Positions 7,783-7,903 of a stretch of 7,903 nt of DNA are shown piece after piece (position 1 is the first letter of the stretch; every line of letters starts with the position of its first letter). Origin of the DNA: Candidatus Poribacteria bacterium. Its GTDB lineage: Bacteria > Poribacteria > WGA-4E > GCA-2687025. The stretch is taken from positions 1-7,903 of the forward strand of contig NYZG01000189.1 of assembly GCA_002687025.1 (NCBI GenBank), read 5' to 3'. The position numbers and the translations under genes are program-made. The notes under the pieces are model-generated. The model was not told where the DNA came from. It saw only the letters and a program-made list of their open reading frames with translations, and ran no database searches.

Positions 7783-7824
7783 TCTAAAGTGGGTTTTAGC
7801 TGTTTGGGTTCTTCGTTTTAGCAT
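7714..7824 (-). other. N-terminal segment and alternative start, no signal peptide
   Basis: From the ATG at 7824 the peptide begins MLKRRTQTAKTHFR, then continues from the internal Met at 7782 as MASSKTNLILNNIVKID. Only N-L-I-L-N-N-I-V is mildly hydrophobic, which is too short and too polar for a Sec signal core. There is no twin-arginine motif followed by a hydrophobic stretch and no lipobox cysteine. The 14 codons between the two ATGs are rich in A/T-ending codons (CTA, AAA, CGA, AGA, ACA, GCT, TTT), unlike everything downstream. This favours translation starting at 7782. The first Ig-like unit begins about 24 residues after that Met. Confidence 0.6.
7793..7822 (-). repeat. 8-bp direct repeat GCTAAAAC just upstream of the coding region
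   Basis: GCTAAAAC occurs on the minus strand at 7822-7815 and again at 7800-7793. The copies are 22 bases apart, about two helical turns, and the inner copy ends 10 bases before the ATG at 7782. The arrangement could be a tandem regulator-binding site. An 8-base match is also likely enough by chance in AT-rich DNA, so this is tentative. Confidence 0.25.
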
Positions 7825-7846
7825 GGACTTTGATCGGGATTGGGAT

Positions 7847-7859
7847 GATTTATTATTTT
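7847..7859 (-). promoter_or_regulatory. Candidate promoter core (bacterial -10 or archaeal TATA-like)
   Basis: On the minus strand this reads AAAATAATAAATC, the most AT-rich run in the upstream region. Its centre lies about 29 bases from the ATG at 7824 and about 71 from the ATG at 7782. TAATAA (7855-7850) resembles a bacterial -10 box, but no good TTGACA-like partner sits 16-18 bases further upstream. The spacing to 7824 would also suit an archaeal TATA box with leaderless initiation. It was recognised by eye from composition and position only. Confidence 0.25.
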
Positions 7860-7860
7860 C

Positions 7861-7874
7861 CTTCGAAGACTTCG
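7861..7874. repeat. Overlapping palindromes CGAAG-T-CTTCG and CTTCGAAG
   Basis: On the minus strand CGAAG (7874-7870) and CTTCG (7868-7864) form an interrupted palindrome around one T. CTTCG is also the left part of the perfect 8-bp palindrome CTTCGAAG (7868-7861). The element sits directly upstream of the AT-rich promoter-like run, where an operator could lie. The spacer is too short for an RNA hairpin, so a protein-binding site would be the more sensible reading if it is functional. Confidence 0.22.
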
Positions 7875-7903
7875 GCTTAAAACTAACCTACGTCTAAAAT
7901 CTC

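Larger units (their letters stand above)
7783..7903 (-). promoter_or_regulatory. AT-rich upstream region of the giant gene
   Basis: This 121-base stretch is about 38% G+C (46 of 121), against roughly 60-65% in the gene. It contains several stops in the minus frames, including an in-frame TAG at 7890-7888. It therefore probably holds the promoter and 5' leader. No Shine-Dalgarno-like purine run lies within 5-12 bases of either candidate ATG. The only purine-rich stretch (GAAGGAAAA, 7863-7855) lies more than 30 bases from the nearest ATG. No upstream gene is recognisable inside the window. Confidence 0.5.

Noticed and set aside
7823..7897. Plus-strand mini-ORF of 24 codons, acidic, starting MDFDRDWDD and ending at a TAA
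   Set aside because: It lies in the upstream region, has no ribosome site, and is the tail of a longer antisense open frame. Nothing supports its expression.
1..7903. tRNA, rRNA, CRISPR arrays, insertion sequences or terminators
   Set aside because: No cloverleaf, no direct repeats with regular spacers at DNA level, no terminal inverted repeats and no GC hairpin followed by a T-run were found. The repeats here are protein-level domain repeats.

Overview
The window is almost entirely one gene. A single reading frame on the minus strand runs from an ATG at 7782 (or an in-frame ATG at 7824) to the left edge at position 1. It has 2594 sense codons with no stop, so the C-terminus lies outside the window. 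I translated it codon by codon and found no frameshift. The product is a giant, cysteine-free, repetitive protein. It consists of about 26 tandem Ig-like beta-sandwich units of the IPT/TIG type, each roughly 100 residues. The main anchor is a G-D-x-V-T-V-x-G-x-G-F turn. A second motif, G-x-F-x-x-x-F-x-V-P, recurs in the middle of most units. The last unit is cut by the window edge.

Layout, in the direction of transcription (right to left): 7903-7783 is a short AT-rich non-coding stretch (46 G+C in 121 bases). It holds a plausible promoter core, a small palindrome and an 8-bp direct repeat. 7782-7714 is a short N-terminal segment with no recognisable signal peptide. 7713-1 is the uninterrupted domain array. 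Within the array, unit 10 (about 4977-4456) is enlarged by roughly 75 residues. Several units have lost the canonical G-x-G-F turn. A few units carry Asp-rich loops that could bind calcium.

The organism cannot be named. The gene is GC-rich (about 60-65% by eye, with codons ending mostly in C or G), while the upstream region is AT-rich and lacks a clear Shine-Dalgarno site. That fits many bacteria with GC-rich genomes and also archaea with leaderless transcripts. The protein has many lysines as well as acidic residues, so it does not look like a typical haloarchaeal protein. There are no RNA genes, mobile elements or CRISPR arrays.

Functionally, the architecture fits a long extracellular fibre, adhesin, stalk or S-layer-like protein. 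Twenty-six Ig-like domains of about 4 nm each would span on the order of 100 nm. This is inferred from architecture alone. The ligand, the anchor and the secretion route are not visible; they are probably encoded at the missing C-terminus or in neighbouring genes. The long plus-strand ORFs are antisense shadows of this gene.
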